From NCBI GenBank assembly GCA_015060695.1, contig SUYA01000013.1, positions 1 to 53,048 on the forward strand: DNA of 53,048 nucleotides, given 5' to 3'. This stretch comes from Mediterranea massiliensis. GTDB taxonomy: Bacteria > Bacteroidota > Bacteroidia > Bacteroidales > Bacteroidaceae. The translations under genes were made by a program, and so were the position numbers. The notes below the pieces were generated by a model. That model had not been told where the DNA came from and did no database searches. It saw only the letters and a list, made by a program, of their open reading frames with translations. Positions 1 to 7,755 of this stretch are shown piece after piece; positions within the stretch are counted from its first letter, which is position 1, and each line of letters opens with the position of its first letter.

Positions 1-2
1 AA

Positions 3-278
3 TCGATGGGTGAAATCAACCGCATCGTTCAGCTGATGACCGAAAATCCCGACTTGAAGTTCTCGGTAGAAGGTCACACCGACTCTACGGGTAATGCCGC
101 CAGCAACCAGACCCTCAGCGAGCAACGCTCACAGGCCATCGTCGCCAAGTTGGTGGAACTCGGCATCGCCCAAGACCGCCTCACCGCCGTGGGCAAGGGT
201 CAGAACAGCCCTATCGCCGACAACAATACCGATGAAGGCCGTGCGAAGAACCGCCGTGTAGAATTTGTCAAGCAGTGA
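3..278 (+). CDS. OmpA-family peptidoglycan-binding domain protein, C-terminal fragment
   Basis: The reading frame is open to the left edge, so only the last 91 residues of the protein are visible. They form the C-terminal half of an OmpA-like domain: GHTDSTG, then LSEQRSQAI, GKG and the closing EGRAKNRRVEF signature. By family knowledge this fold binds the diaminopimelate of peptidoglycan and anchors an outer-membrane protein or lipoprotein to the wall. The true start and any N-terminal barrel, TPR or lipoprotein part lie outside the window. The stop codon falls inside a 36-bp sequence that is repeated 74 bp downstream. Confidence 0.9.
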   Translation, partial: SMGEINRIVQLMTENPDLKFSVEGHTDSTGNAASNQTLSEQRSQAIVAKLVELGIAQDRLTAVGKGQNSPIADNNTDEGRAKNRRVEFVKQ

Positions 279-373
279 GAGCAGAGCCAAGCTTGCTTGA
301 GCTATGCCGAGTCGCGACGACAAATGGACAAGGTCAGTTTGTCAAGCAGTGAGAGCAGAGCCAAGCTTGCTTG
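264..373. repeat. 36-bp direct repeat spanning the OmpA stop codon
   Basis: The 36 bases at 264-299 recur exactly at 338-373, a 74-bp period. The first copy contains the last codons and stop of the OmpA-domain gene; the second copy lies in the gap before the next gene. It looks like a short local tandem duplication of the gene's 3' end. Confidence 0.85.
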
Positions 374-409
374 GAGTTAAGAATTACGGAACCATCAAAA
401 TAATAGAGT

Positions 410-2116
410 ATGAAACAGAAAACATTGGGAATAATCATTGCAGCCTTGGTGCTGGCAATACCAACAGAAACATACGCCCAAGGCTTCTTGAAGAAACTGA
501 AACAAAAAGCCGAAAGTGCCGTGAACAAAGTGGTGGGACTTGAAGAGGAAGAACCTGAAGTGGAAATAAACGAAGAGAATGCCGGCAGTAAGCCTACAGC
601 CACCGACCGTGTGCCCAAGCTGCGCCAAACCACCTTCGTATGGGACGGACAGGTAAGCCCCAGTACGGCCAACACCGTGCAGCAACTACTCAACGAACTG
701 CCCTCGTTGCCAAGCGTAGAGCAAATTGCCAATCCCGACGATGCCCAACGTCAAGCCTACTACAACCGCTTGTCGGCCATCAGTATGCGGGTAAACGAAC
801 TGGACGAGGAGTGGACATGTAGCGATGATGAAATGGAGGGGTTGCGCAACCAACTCTACACCGACCTTGCCGAAACCTACGGCATCACCATAGAAGAGAT
901 GAAGGCGTTGGAAGACCCCAACACATCGGAAGCCGAGAAGGCACGCATCGAAGAGAAGATAAAGCAAAGCGTGCTGGGCGGAATGGATGTGAACAACATG
1001 CAGTCGATGGCCGACAATATGGCCGACAAGAGCAAGAAGCACGAAGCACGCATGGAGGAGTTGAGCAAGGAAATGGAAGTATTAGAAAAGAAAGCCGAGA
1101 AAGGCACGCTGACCGAAGCCGAACAAGCACGTATGATGCAACTCAGCCAAGAAGCAATGGCCATTCAGCAAGATGTGATGGGCGGTGTGGACATGAACGC
1201 CTTGATGAACATCGGCAAGAAGGAGAATGCCCTGATGGAGAAGTATAGCATGGCTACGATGCGGATGGAGCAACGTCTGAAGGCATATAGCGACAAGGCC
1301 GCTGCCTTGCAAAAGAGCGATGGAAAAATTGTGATGGATTGCAATGAGATAGCTGCCGACTACGAAGAGAAGCTCCGCACCATCTACACCCAAATCTACA
1401 ACGAAGACGATGTAGATAAGATTCACGCTCTCTACGACCAAGCCGACGAACTGATGAAGAACTACCGCACCCGTGCCGCCAAAATCTGGATAAAGAGCCT
1501 AAGCACTCGTTTGGAGCAAACCAAGAAACTGTTGCCCGAAGCCATCGAAATCTATGGCGAGATGGTGAAGGAAGGGTTGCTGCCGGAGTGTGCCCTCCGT
1601 CGTCCGCAGCTCAACGTGGTAACGGCATGCGAAGATATTCTTGACGAGGCATACGCCGACTTCCCACAACCCGATGTGTTACCTTATCGGATGGAAGGGA
1701 TGAACATCATGGAAGAAGACGAACGGATTCTTTATCCCGAAAGCGGTTTTGTAGGTGGATTTGGCGGAAGCGGCAACCTATTCGACGACTTCAAGAACGG
1801 CAGTCAGATATTGGTGTACAACGAGAAAGAACAGGCTTACTACAAACTGGAAGGCGGCAACCGTACCAAGCTGGCGGGCGAAGGGCCTCATAACTTCTTC
1901 GATGCCAAGAAGAAAGTGAACTACAGCTATGGCGAGATACCTCTCCGTAAGGGCAACCGCAAGGCTACCTTCAGTACCGGCCGCACACTGACGCTTCACG
2001 ACGGTACGATGGTCTATCCTGTGGCTTTCCGTCGGTACGACGATCGCTTGGAGTTCATTGTCCACGATGTGGTGAACGACAAGGAAGACTTTTATATGTG
2101 TGTGTATAAATTGTAA
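410..2116 (+). CDS. Secreted coiled-coil-rich protein of unknown function
   Basis: I do not recognise the family. The 568-residue product starts with a clear signal peptide ending near TYAQG, followed by the amphipathic stretch FLKKLKQKAESAVNKVVG that is common at the mature N-terminus of secreted Bacteroidetes proteins. Residues about 100-370 are charged and helical (repeated E/K/M-rich segments such as EELSKEMEVLEKKAEKG), consistent with coiled coil. The last 130 residues are glycine- and tyrosine-rich and more beta-like. It lies just downstream of the OmpA-domain gene and is followed after 3 bases by the next gene, so the two are probably co-transcribed. An exported, probably periplasmic, structural or assembly role is inference only. 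Confidence 0.8.
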   Translation: MKQKTLGIIIAALVLAIPTETYAQGFLKKLKQKAESAVNKVVGLEEEEPEVEINEENAGSKPTATDRVPKLRQTTFVWDGQVSPSTANTVQQLLNELPSLPSVEQIANPDDAQRQAYYNRLSAISMRVNELDEEWTCSDDEMEGLRNQLYTDLAETYGITIEEMKALEDPNTSEAEKARIEEKIKQSVLGGMDVNNMQSMADNMADKSKKHEARMEELSKEMEVLEKKAEKGTLTEAEQARMMQLSQEAMAIQQDVMGGVDMNALMNIGKKENALMEKYSMATMRMEQRLKAYSDKAAALQKSDGKIVMDCNEIAADYEEKLRTIYTQIYNEDDVDKIHALYDQADELMKNYRTRAAKIWIKSLSTRLEQTKKLLPEAIEIYGEMVKEGLLPECALRRPQLNVVTACEDILDEAYADFPQPDVLPYRMEGMNIMEEDERILYPESGFVGGFGGSGNLFDDFKNGSQILVYNEKEQAYYKLEGGNRTKLAGEGPHNFFDAKKKVNYSYGEIPLRKGNRKATFSTGRTLTLHDGTMVYPVAFRRYDDRLEFIVHDVVNDKEDFYMCVYKL

Positions 2117-2119
2117 AAA

Positions 2120-2845
2120 ATGCGTTCGATAGCCATCATATTGTTATTGAGCTTGGCGTTACCCTTGTGGGGACAGCCCTACGCCGAAAAGCTCGGTGAC
2201 GACTGGCGACAGGCAGCCAAGCGAGTGGAGGAACGTAGAAAAACGTGGAAGGAAGTATTCCGGTCGGTCAATGTAGAGCCAACAGAGTGCGAAGCCATCA
2301 TCTTTCCCGAACAGCTCCGCTTCTCGCGGTTGCAGGATGGAATGGAGCAAGCCGCCCTGCACGGACTTTATGTGGGTGGAGGTAAGAAACGAGCCAACTT
2401 CTCCATCGGGATATTCCAAATGAAGCCCTCGTTTGTAGAGCAAGTGGAAGAAGCCTGGATGAAGAGCCCACTTCGGCACAAGTATGGCTTGTACTTTGAC
2501 TTGAAGGATCATCGCGAGCAACGCCGTCGCCGCTTGGAGCGGATGCAAGACGAACAATGGCAATGCATCTATCTCGCCCTCTTCGTCCGACTGATGGATG
2601 AGCGTTTGCCGCAGTTGATTGGAATGTCCAAGGATGAAAGAGTTCGTCTATTGGCCACGGCTTACAACATGAGCTTTAACGCCTCTCTTTCCGAGCTACA
2701 AGCAGCCAAGCATCGCAAGACCTTTCATCTGGATTTGTTTGCAAGCAAGGGTACGGAGTATTACGAATATGCCGGCATCGCAGTGGAGTGGTATCGTTAT
2801 CTGCATGAATCGTCAATCTGTTGCACAGAAATGAGGGGAAAGTAA
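2120..2845 (+). CDS. Secreted protein, possible lysozyme/transglycosylase fold
   Basis: A 241-residue protein with a signal peptide (hydrophobic core to LPLWGQP). The segment with FPEQLRFS, then about 40 residues later SIGIFQMKPSF, and later LLATAYNMSF, follows the spacing of the Glu, S-x-G-x-x-Q-x-x-P and AYN motifs of lysozyme-like lytic transglycosylases. That is a pattern match by eye, not a proven homology, and the sequence is otherwise divergent. It begins 3 bases after the preceding secreted protein and follows an OmpA peptidoglycan-binding protein, which would fit a wall-associated job. Its stop codon overlaps the -7 box of the promoter for the next gene. Confidence 0.6.
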   Translation: MRSIAIILLLSLALPLWGQPYAEKLGDDWRQAAKRVEERRKTWKEVFRSVNVEPTECEAIIFPEQLRFSRLQDGMEQAALHGLYVGGGKKRANFSIGIFQMKPSFVEQVEEAWMKSPLRHKYGLYFDLKDHREQRRRRLERMQDEQWQCIYLALFVRLMDERLPQLIGMSKDERVRLLATAYNMSFNASLSELQAAKHRKTFHLDLFASKGTEYYEYAGIAVEWYRYLHESSICCTEMRGK

Positions 2846-2850
2846 CTTTG
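2821..2850 (+). promoter_or_regulatory. Bacteroidetes-type promoter for the zinc-ribbon genes
   Basis: TTG at 2821-2823, a 19-base spacer and TAACTTTG at 2843-2850 match the -33/-7 consensus (TTTG, TAnnTTTG) of the Bacteroidetes primary sigma factor. The -7 box overlaps the stop codon of the upstream gene and lies about 40 bases before the next start. Confidence 0.65.
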
Positions 2851-2891
2851 CTTTCAGAAAACATCAAATTAACTTTTAATAATAAAAGCCT

Positions 2892-3362
2892 ATGAGTGAC
2901 CTATTGACCGGAATCGTAAAAGGGCTGTCGGACTTTATGCCGCAAGACGACCCGGATGTGAAAATCTTCAATGCACAGAGCGACATGAAAGAACTGACGG
3001 CGAAGATAGAGAAGGTATATGCCCAATTGGGTAAACAAGTATATGAAGCAAACGGTGGTGAAGCCTATCCTGAAATAAAGGCTGAGTTGGATGCTTTGAG
3101 TGCAAGTAGGAAAGAAGCCGAAGAGCGTTTGCACGCAGCTAAAGAAGAAAAGAGTGCCAAAGAACGTGCCGAAGCCGAAGCACATGCAAATGCTTGTCCA
3201 AATTGTGGGACTCATTGCCAAGAAGGGAACAAGTTCTGTCAGGAATGTGGAACAAAATTAGAACGTCCGGAAACTGCTGCCAAGCGTTTTTGTCCGAATT
3301 GCGGGAATGAAATAGCAGCGGGACATCGGTTCTGCCAAGCATGCGGAACAAAAGTTGAGTAA
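2892..3362 (+). CDS. Soluble double zinc-ribbon protein with coiled coil
   Basis: A 156-residue protein without a signal peptide or membrane segment. Residues about 25-100 are a charged helical region likely to form a coiled coil. The C-terminus holds two zinc-ribbon units: CPNCG...FCQECGTKLE and FCPNCGNEI...FCQACGTKVE, each giving four cysteines for one Zn. These ribbons are usually structural or protein-binding modules. It is the first of four zinc-ribbon genes within 3.6 kb, all on the same strand, and the only one with no membrane segment. Function unknown; a cytosolic partner of the neighbouring membrane zinc-ribbon proteins is plausible. Confidence 0.8.
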   Translation: MSDLLTGIVKGLSDFMPQDDPDVKIFNAQSDMKELTAKIEKVYAQLGKQVYEANGGEAYPEIKAELDALSASRKEAEERLHAAKEEKSAKERAEAEAHANACPNCGTHCQEGNKFCQECGTKLERPETAAKRFCPNCGNEIAAGHRFCQACGTKVE

Positions 3363-3406
3363 TTGAAGAGAGTAAAAAGAATGTATAACCCATAAAACGA
3401 ATAACT

Positions 3407-4000
3407 ATGGCATTTTGTGGAAATTGTGGAAATCAAGTGGCAGACAGCGTAAAGTTCTGCCCATCGTGTGGAAATGCAATGCAGGCATCCCCTGTCAGTG
3501 AACAACCTCAGGTAACTTCTCAACCGGAAGTGATTCCTCAACCCGAACCAACAGCGGAAGAAAAGTTGGCCGATGCCACCGCTAAAATGGATGCTTTTGC
3601 CCAAAAGCTTGGCAATACGACCGACAATACCGCCGACTTCGAAAAAGGCGACATCGAATCGAACAAAGTAATGTCCGTCTTGGCCTACTTCGGTTTCTTG
3701 GTTTTGATACCCATTTTGGCTGCAAAGAATTCGCCATTTGCCCGCTATCACTCCAACCAAGGCTTGGTACTCTTCCTGGCGATGCTGGGTTATAGCATTG
3801 CCGACGGCATACTAACTTCTATTCTTCGCGCAGTATTATATAAAGGATTGGGGCTTTGGAGCATCTATTCGACTTGCAGCAGCATCATCAACTTGCTTTA
3901 TATAGGATTCACCATCTTGGCGGTGATTGGCATCATCAATGCACTGAACGGTCGTGCCAAGGAGTTGCCAATCATCGGTAAATTCAAGGTGTTGAAATAA
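3407..4000 (+). CDS. N-terminal zinc-ribbon membrane protein (DUF4870-like)
   Basis: The 197-residue product opens with a zinc ribbon, [20 protein letters not shown], followed by a Pro/Gln/Glu-rich linker (about 30-65). The C-terminal half has three to four hydrophobic segments, including [19 protein letters not shown] and the [13 protein letters not shown] motif typical of DUF4870-type small membrane proteins. This predicts an inner-membrane protein with a cytosolic ribbon. It sits 44 bases after the soluble zinc-ribbon gene. Known family members have no firm function. Confidence 0.8.
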   Translation: MAFCGNCGNQVADSVKFCPSCGNAMQASPVSEQPQVTSQPEVIPQPEPTAEEKLADATAKMDAFAQKLGNTTDNTADFEKGDIESNKVMSVLAYFGFLVLIPILAAKNSPFARYHSNQGLVLFLAMLGYSIADGILTSILRAVLYKGLGLWSIYSTCSSIINLLYIGFTILAVIGIINALNGRAKELPIIGKFKVLK

Positions 4001-4079
4001 GTAATTAGATTAAAGAAAAAGATAGACATAGCGTAACCGAAAAGCTTACAGAGTAGGAATCATTAAAAAAAAATGTGTT

Positions 4080-4595
4080 ATGAAAAAATTGTTTATGATT
4101 GCTTTGATGACATTCATTGGAATGAACGTACAAGCGCAGAGTGTAAAGGGCGATATGGCTGCCGGTGTAAATGTAGCTTATGGTACGAAAGATGGTTTCA
4201 GCAACTTCGGTATCGGTGCCAAGTTACAATACAATTTAACAGATGCATTACGCATAGAGCCATCGGCCACTTATTTCTTTAAGAAAGACTTTGTGAGCAT
4301 GTGGGATGCAAATGTAAACTTACATTATCTGATTAGTATAGCCGAGAAATTCTCTGTCTATCCGCTAGCAGGGATAAGTTTGGTAGGTGTCAAGGCCGAA
4401 GTAGATGGATTTTCATTCGGTGGTTATGAGATTGAAGGTGCCAGTGCCTCGGAAACTAAGTTTGGAGCGAACTTAGGAGCTGGTGCACAGTATTGGCTGA
4501 CGGAAACTTTTGCATTGAACTTCGATTTTAAATATCAGCTTGTAAGCGACTTTAACCGTCCTGTATTCTCGTTGGGCGGTGTATTCAAATTCTGA
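4080..4595 (+). CDS. Small outer-membrane beta-barrel protein
   Basis: A 171-residue protein with a signal peptide ending at VQAQS, then alternating polar/hydrophobic strands with aromatic girdle residues and a terminal phenylalanine (GGVFKF), the hallmark of proteins inserted by BAM. Length and pattern fit an eight-stranded OmpX/OmpW-like or 'porin family' barrel. It lies between zinc-ribbon membrane genes but is followed by a hairpin, so it may end a transcript. The substrate or partner cannot be told from sequence. Confidence 0.8.
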   Translation: MKKLFMIALMTFIGMNVQAQSVKGDMAAGVNVAYGTKDGFSNFGIGAKLQYNLTDALRIEPSATYFFKKDFVSMWDANVNLHYLISIAEKFSVYPLAGISLVGVKAEVDGFSFGGYEIEGASASETKFGANLGAGAQYWLTETFALNFDFKYQLVSDFNRPVFSLGGVFKF

Positions 4596-4611
4596 CAACT
4601 ATTCAAGAAAA

Positions 4612-4645
4612 AGGGAGGGAGAGGAAAGGATTCCCCTCTCCCTCT
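4612..4645 (+). terminator. Hairpin after the beta-barrel gene
   Basis: GGGAGAGG-AA and TT-CCCCTCTCCC arms form a GC-rich stem about 15 bases after the stop codon. The T-tract is weak (ctcttaat), so this may be a 3'-stabilising hairpin rather than a strong terminator. Confidence 0.5.
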
Positions 4646-4738
4646 TAATGGCTCTCATACAAATTCATAACTCAAATCAGAAGCTGTTTAATTTTTATTG
4701 GAAAAGTTTTCTATAATTCACGGCTGTGTTTCGGTTTC

Positions 4739-4767
4739 TTTGAGTCTGTTTTAGGCATCTATCCTTG
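4739..4767 (+). promoter_or_regulatory. Possible promoter for the second zinc-ribbon membrane pair
   Basis: TTTG at 4739-4742, a 17-base spacer and TATCCTTG (one mismatch to TAnnTTTG) at 4760-4767 lie about 110 bases upstream of the start at 4876. This is a consensus match only. Confidence 0.35.
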
Positions 4768-4875
4768 CTCGGCTTTTGGAAATAACCCGCTATTCCCTGC
4801 AAGACAACAAAGAATATCTACTCTCAAATAATTCCGAAATAAAATTTAAACAACTTCAAAAAAAAACAGATTATT

Positions 4876-5331
4876 ATGGCATACTGTACAAAATGTGGAA
4901 CACAAGTGGCAGACGATGTAAAGTTCTGTACTTCGTGCGGAAGTCCGATGAGTGCGGCACAGCCTCAAACAACACCACAACAACCGGCGGAACGGCCACA
5001 GCCGCAACCTCAAACGCAGGCTCAACAACCCTACGTGCAGCAACCGCAATACGCACCGACTACGGTCTATACCGAAGAGCCTATTTCGACCGGAGGCTAT
5101 ATCGGTATTTTCTTGTTGCTGATGATTCCGGTGGTGAATCTTATCTGCCTCATTGTTTGGGCGTGTGGCGGATGCAACAAGAAGAACAAAACCAACCTGT
5201 CGCGAGCCCTGCTGGTGTGGATGCTCATCGGAATGTTACTCGGTGGCATCATAGCTTTGGCAGGTGGCTTGCTATTTGGCGATTCCATCAATGAACTGAT
5301 GGAGTTGGGAAAGGAGATGGAGAATATGTGA
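4876..5331 (+). CDS. Zinc-ribbon membrane protein with Pro/Gln linker
   Basis: The 151-residue product begins with a zinc ribbon, YCTKCGTQVADDVKFCTSCG, nearly identical in layout to the ribbon of the protein at 3407-4000. Residues 28-60 are a low-complexity Gln/Pro linker. Two hydrophobic segments follow, GYIGIFLLLMIPVVNLICLIV and ALLVWMLIGMLLGGIIALAG, separated by a basic CNKKNKTN loop. It is probably an inner-membrane protein with a cytosolic ribbon. The next gene starts 42 bases later and ends in the same ribbon type, so they are likely a pair. Function unknown. Confidence 0.8.
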   Translation: MAYCTKCGTQVADDVKFCTSCGSPMSAAQPQTTPQQPAERPQPQPQTQAQQPYVQQPQYAPTTVYTEEPISTGGYIGIFLLLMIPVVNLICLIVWACGGCNKKNKTNLSRALLVWMLIGMLLGGIIALAGGLLFGDSINELMELGKEMENM

Positions 5332-5373
5332 TAGTGATTTAAAATGATGTAAAAGGGATAAAACTTTAGAACT

Positions 5374-6489
5374 ATGACAGCAAAAGATATATTTATGAAA
5401 ACATTGGCCTTCTGTTGGGCCAAGTTGGGGTTGGGATTGCTGAATATTCTTATCTGTGTAATTTTATTTGCTATCCTAATGGGAATTTCTCTACTATTTG
5501 CCAGCGAGAGTGTGACAGGCATCATGTTTTTCGTTTGGCTTGCCTTAGTGGGAGTGGTAAACTTTGTGATAAACCATTACTTTGGTTATATGCTGAAAGC
5601 GGGGCACGTGGCAGTCATTGCACAGACTGTGAAAGAGGGACGAGTGCCGGCCAACTGTGTATCGGTGGGTAAGAAGATGGTGGTTGACCGCTTCGGCACG
5701 GCAAATGCCTACTTTGCCATCGACAAGTTGATATCAGGAGCCGTAAAGCAGTTGCAACGCTCATTAGGACGTATTTCCAACAGTCTGTTCGGAGCCATAC
5801 CCGGAGCAGATAGTGTGAAGTCGGCTGCCAATTTCTTCCTCGACATCTCATTAGGGTATATAGATGAGTGTTGCTTGAGCTACACATTCTATAGGAACGA
5901 CCAAAATGCCTACAAGAGTGCTTGCGACGGGGTGGTTATCTATGCACAAAACTGGAAACACTTGCTGAAGAATGCGGCAATGACGGCGCTTACCGTAGTA
6001 GTATCCATGCTGTTGGTAACATTGGTAGCGTTCCTTATCTTTGGCGGCATCTTCCGATTGTTAGGCTGGAGTGGTTTCGTAGCATTCGTATTGGCATTGA
6101 TGATGGCAGGAACGGTGAAGTTTGCTTTTATAGATAGTTGGATAATGGTGAAGATGATGCACGGCTATATGCAGGTGGCACCTACAACGGTAATGACCTT
6201 CGACCTCTATAGCAAGTTGAGCGGACTTTCGGAGAAGTTTAAGGAGTTGTACAAGAATGGCACGGTCAGCTCGTCCTATGCCACAAGAAGTGTATCGACA
6301 CACACTACTGTACAACAGCCCTTACAGGAAGCTATGAATGATGCGAAAGTAGCCCCGCAAACGGCAGAGGCAGCAAGCGGAAGCGAGGCTTCAGCAACCG
6401 CAACAAAGCCTCGCTTCTGTTCGGAATGTGGCACGACACTACAATTAGGAGTAGCATTCTGCGGCAGTTGTGGCACGAAGATTGAGTGA
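5374..6489 (+). CDS. Polytopic membrane protein with C-terminal zinc ribbon
   Basis: A 371-residue protein with about five to six hydrophobic segments (roughly 15-35, 45-70, 200-225, 230-255) and a soluble loop between. The last 26 residues are a zinc ribbon, RFCSECGTT...FCGSCGTKIE, after an Ala/Thr/Glu-rich linker. Here the ribbon is at the C-terminus, whereas in the upstream partner it is at the N-terminus. The context is the end of a run of four ribbon proteins. I know no assigned function; an envelope scaffold or sensor is speculation. Confidence 0.75.
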   Translation: MTAKDIFMKTLAFCWAKLGLGLLNILICVILFAILMGISLLFASESVTGIMFFVWLALVGVVNFVINHYFGYMLKAGHVAVIAQTVKEGRVPANCVSVGKKMVVDRFGTANAYFAIDKLISGAVKQLQRSLGRISNSLFGAIPGADSVKSAANFFLDISLGYIDECCLSYTFYRNDQNAYKSACDGVVIYAQNWKHLLKNAAMTALTVVVSMLLVTLVAFLIFGGIFRLLGWSGFVAFVLALMMAGTVKFAFIDSWIMVKMMHGYMQVAPTTVMTFDLYSKLSGLSEKFKELYKNGTVSSSYATRSVSTHTTVQQPLQEAMNDAKVAPQTAEAASGSEASATATKPRFCSECGTTLQLGVAFCGSCGTKIE

Positions 6490-6631
6490 CTTCTACGACA
6501 AACAGAGGCTATTGACGTTATCGCATACATCTGACGTTGGAAGAACTAATGAAAGCCGACTCTTTGAATGAAAAGATTACCAGCTTAATAAGTCAAAGCG
6601 GACGATAAAAAAAAGAAATCTTATTATAACA

Positions 6632-6670
6632 AACGGAGCATCTATATCCATTAGGTGTTCCGTTTTTTTT
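6632..6670 (+). terminator. Rho-independent terminator after the zinc-ribbon cluster
   Basis: ACGGAGCATC pairs with GGTGTTCCGT (two G-U pairs) and is followed by eight T residues. It ends the rightward transcript about 150 bases after the last zinc-ribbon gene and just before the IS982 element. The 6490-6631 stretch holds no convincing gene. Confidence 0.75.
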
Positions 6671-6718
6671 CGCATAAATCCGACAAAGATTGCGCACAAA
6701 TTTTAAATATAGATATTT

Positions 6719-7747
6719 AACGTGAGTTCGACGAATTCAAAATAAAGTAAGCTGTGTATCCAATGTCCTTTTTACATTGATGCACGGCTTTTCCGGAAAC
6801 ATACAATATGCAGCAATAGCTCCCAACATGTTTACGATAAAATTGTTAAAGCAGCGATGTCTTGAGTGCTCCACTTGTGCAATATTCTTAAGTTCATCAT
6901 TAACAGTTTCAATGATAGCTCTTTTACGTAACAATAATTTGTCCGAAACGCTCATCAATGCTCCTTTCATATTACTTTTCAGCTTGGTTATGAGCTGTAT
7001 ACCATCTACGAAGAGTTTCTGAAAGAGTTCCTTGCCGACATATCCCTTGTCACCAACGAGTTTGCCATATATGAATTCCATAAATGATTTGTACTCCAGT
7101 GGCTTTCGATCATCTACATCACCTGGAGTTATCATGAAGTTGAGCAACTCTCCCTTCTCGTTACAAATCAGATGGAGCTTGAAACCGAAAAACCATCCCA
7201 TCGAGCATTTTCCCCTCTGTGCTATACCTTTGAAAGTCTTGTGGATATGTATCCTCTGATTGCGGCATACACGCAAAGGAGTACTGTCAACAAAACTGAT
7301 GCCGGTACATTTGCCCAGCAAAACTTTCTTGATGAACAGGGCAAGAGGAATGGCAACCTCTCTTTCGAGTTCAACAAAACGGTTATATGACACGACCTTT
7401 GGGAAAAGTCCGCGCAGATATTTACATACCTTTTCAAGATAGAAGTGTTTAAGACAGCGATAACCGGAATCATGAAACAATATCATGATAAGCATGATTT
7501 CTGCCTTTGACATGGTGGAATCACGATGATATGGGCGTTTGTTTTCACTTTTCAGCGTATATTTTTCCATCATCTTATCAAAAAACTTGCAGAAATCATC
7601 TGCCATACAGAATAATTTTGTAACTTGCGCCGCAGTAAGCATAGCGATTATTATTTGTAATTGCTTTGTAATTGAGCACTATAAAGATACAATAATTTTC
7701 GCTAATCACCAAATTTACAGTCAATTAAAATTCGTCGATCTCACGTT
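6719..7747 (-). mobile_element. IS982-family insertion sequence, complete
   Basis: The element is 1,029 bp. Its ends form an imperfect terminal inverted repeat: AACGTGAGTTCGACGAATT at 6719 and, on the other strand, AACGTGAGATCGACGAATT ending at 7747 (one mismatch in 19). It is flanked by the 4-bp direct repeat ATTT (6715-6718 and 7748-7751), consistent with a target-site duplication. It carries one intact transposase. The right end lies only 8 bp before the start codon of the next gene. Confidence 0.88.
6737..7642 (-). CDS. IS982-family transposase
   Basis: A 301-residue DDE transposase. Visible motifs are FVDSTPLRVCRNQRIHIHK (first Asp), GDKGYVGKELF (second Asp in the typical GDKGY context) and RKRAIIETVNDELKN (catalytic Glu in IET). 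The order, spacing and length fit the IS982 family (DDE_Tnp_1-like). The frame is intact, so the element could be active. The gene fills almost the whole element and is read leftward, opposite to both neighbouring genes. Confidence 0.93.
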   Translation of the reverse strand: MLTAAQVTKLFCMADDFCKFFDKMMEKYTLKSENKRPYHRDSTMSKAEIMLIMILFHDSGYRCLKHFYLEKVCKYLRGLFPKVVSYNRFVELEREVAIPLALFIKKVLLGKCTGISFVDSTPLRVCRNQRIHIHKTFKGIAQRGKCSMGWFFGFKLHLICNEKGELLNFMITPGDVDDRKPLEYKSFMEFIYGKLVGDKGYVGKELFQKLFVDGIQLITKLKSNMKGALMSVSDKLLLRKRAIIETVNDELKNIAQVEHSRHRCFNNFIVNMLGAIAAYCMFPEKPCINVKRTLDTQLTLF

Positions 7748-7755
7748 ATTTACCT

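Noticed and set aside
4776..5294. 172-residue plus-strand frame overlapping the zinc-ribbon gene at 4876
   Set aside because: It runs in another frame through the ribbon gene, its translation is low-complexity Thr/Ala/Gly without family motifs, and the 4876 frame has an intact zinc ribbon and membrane helices.
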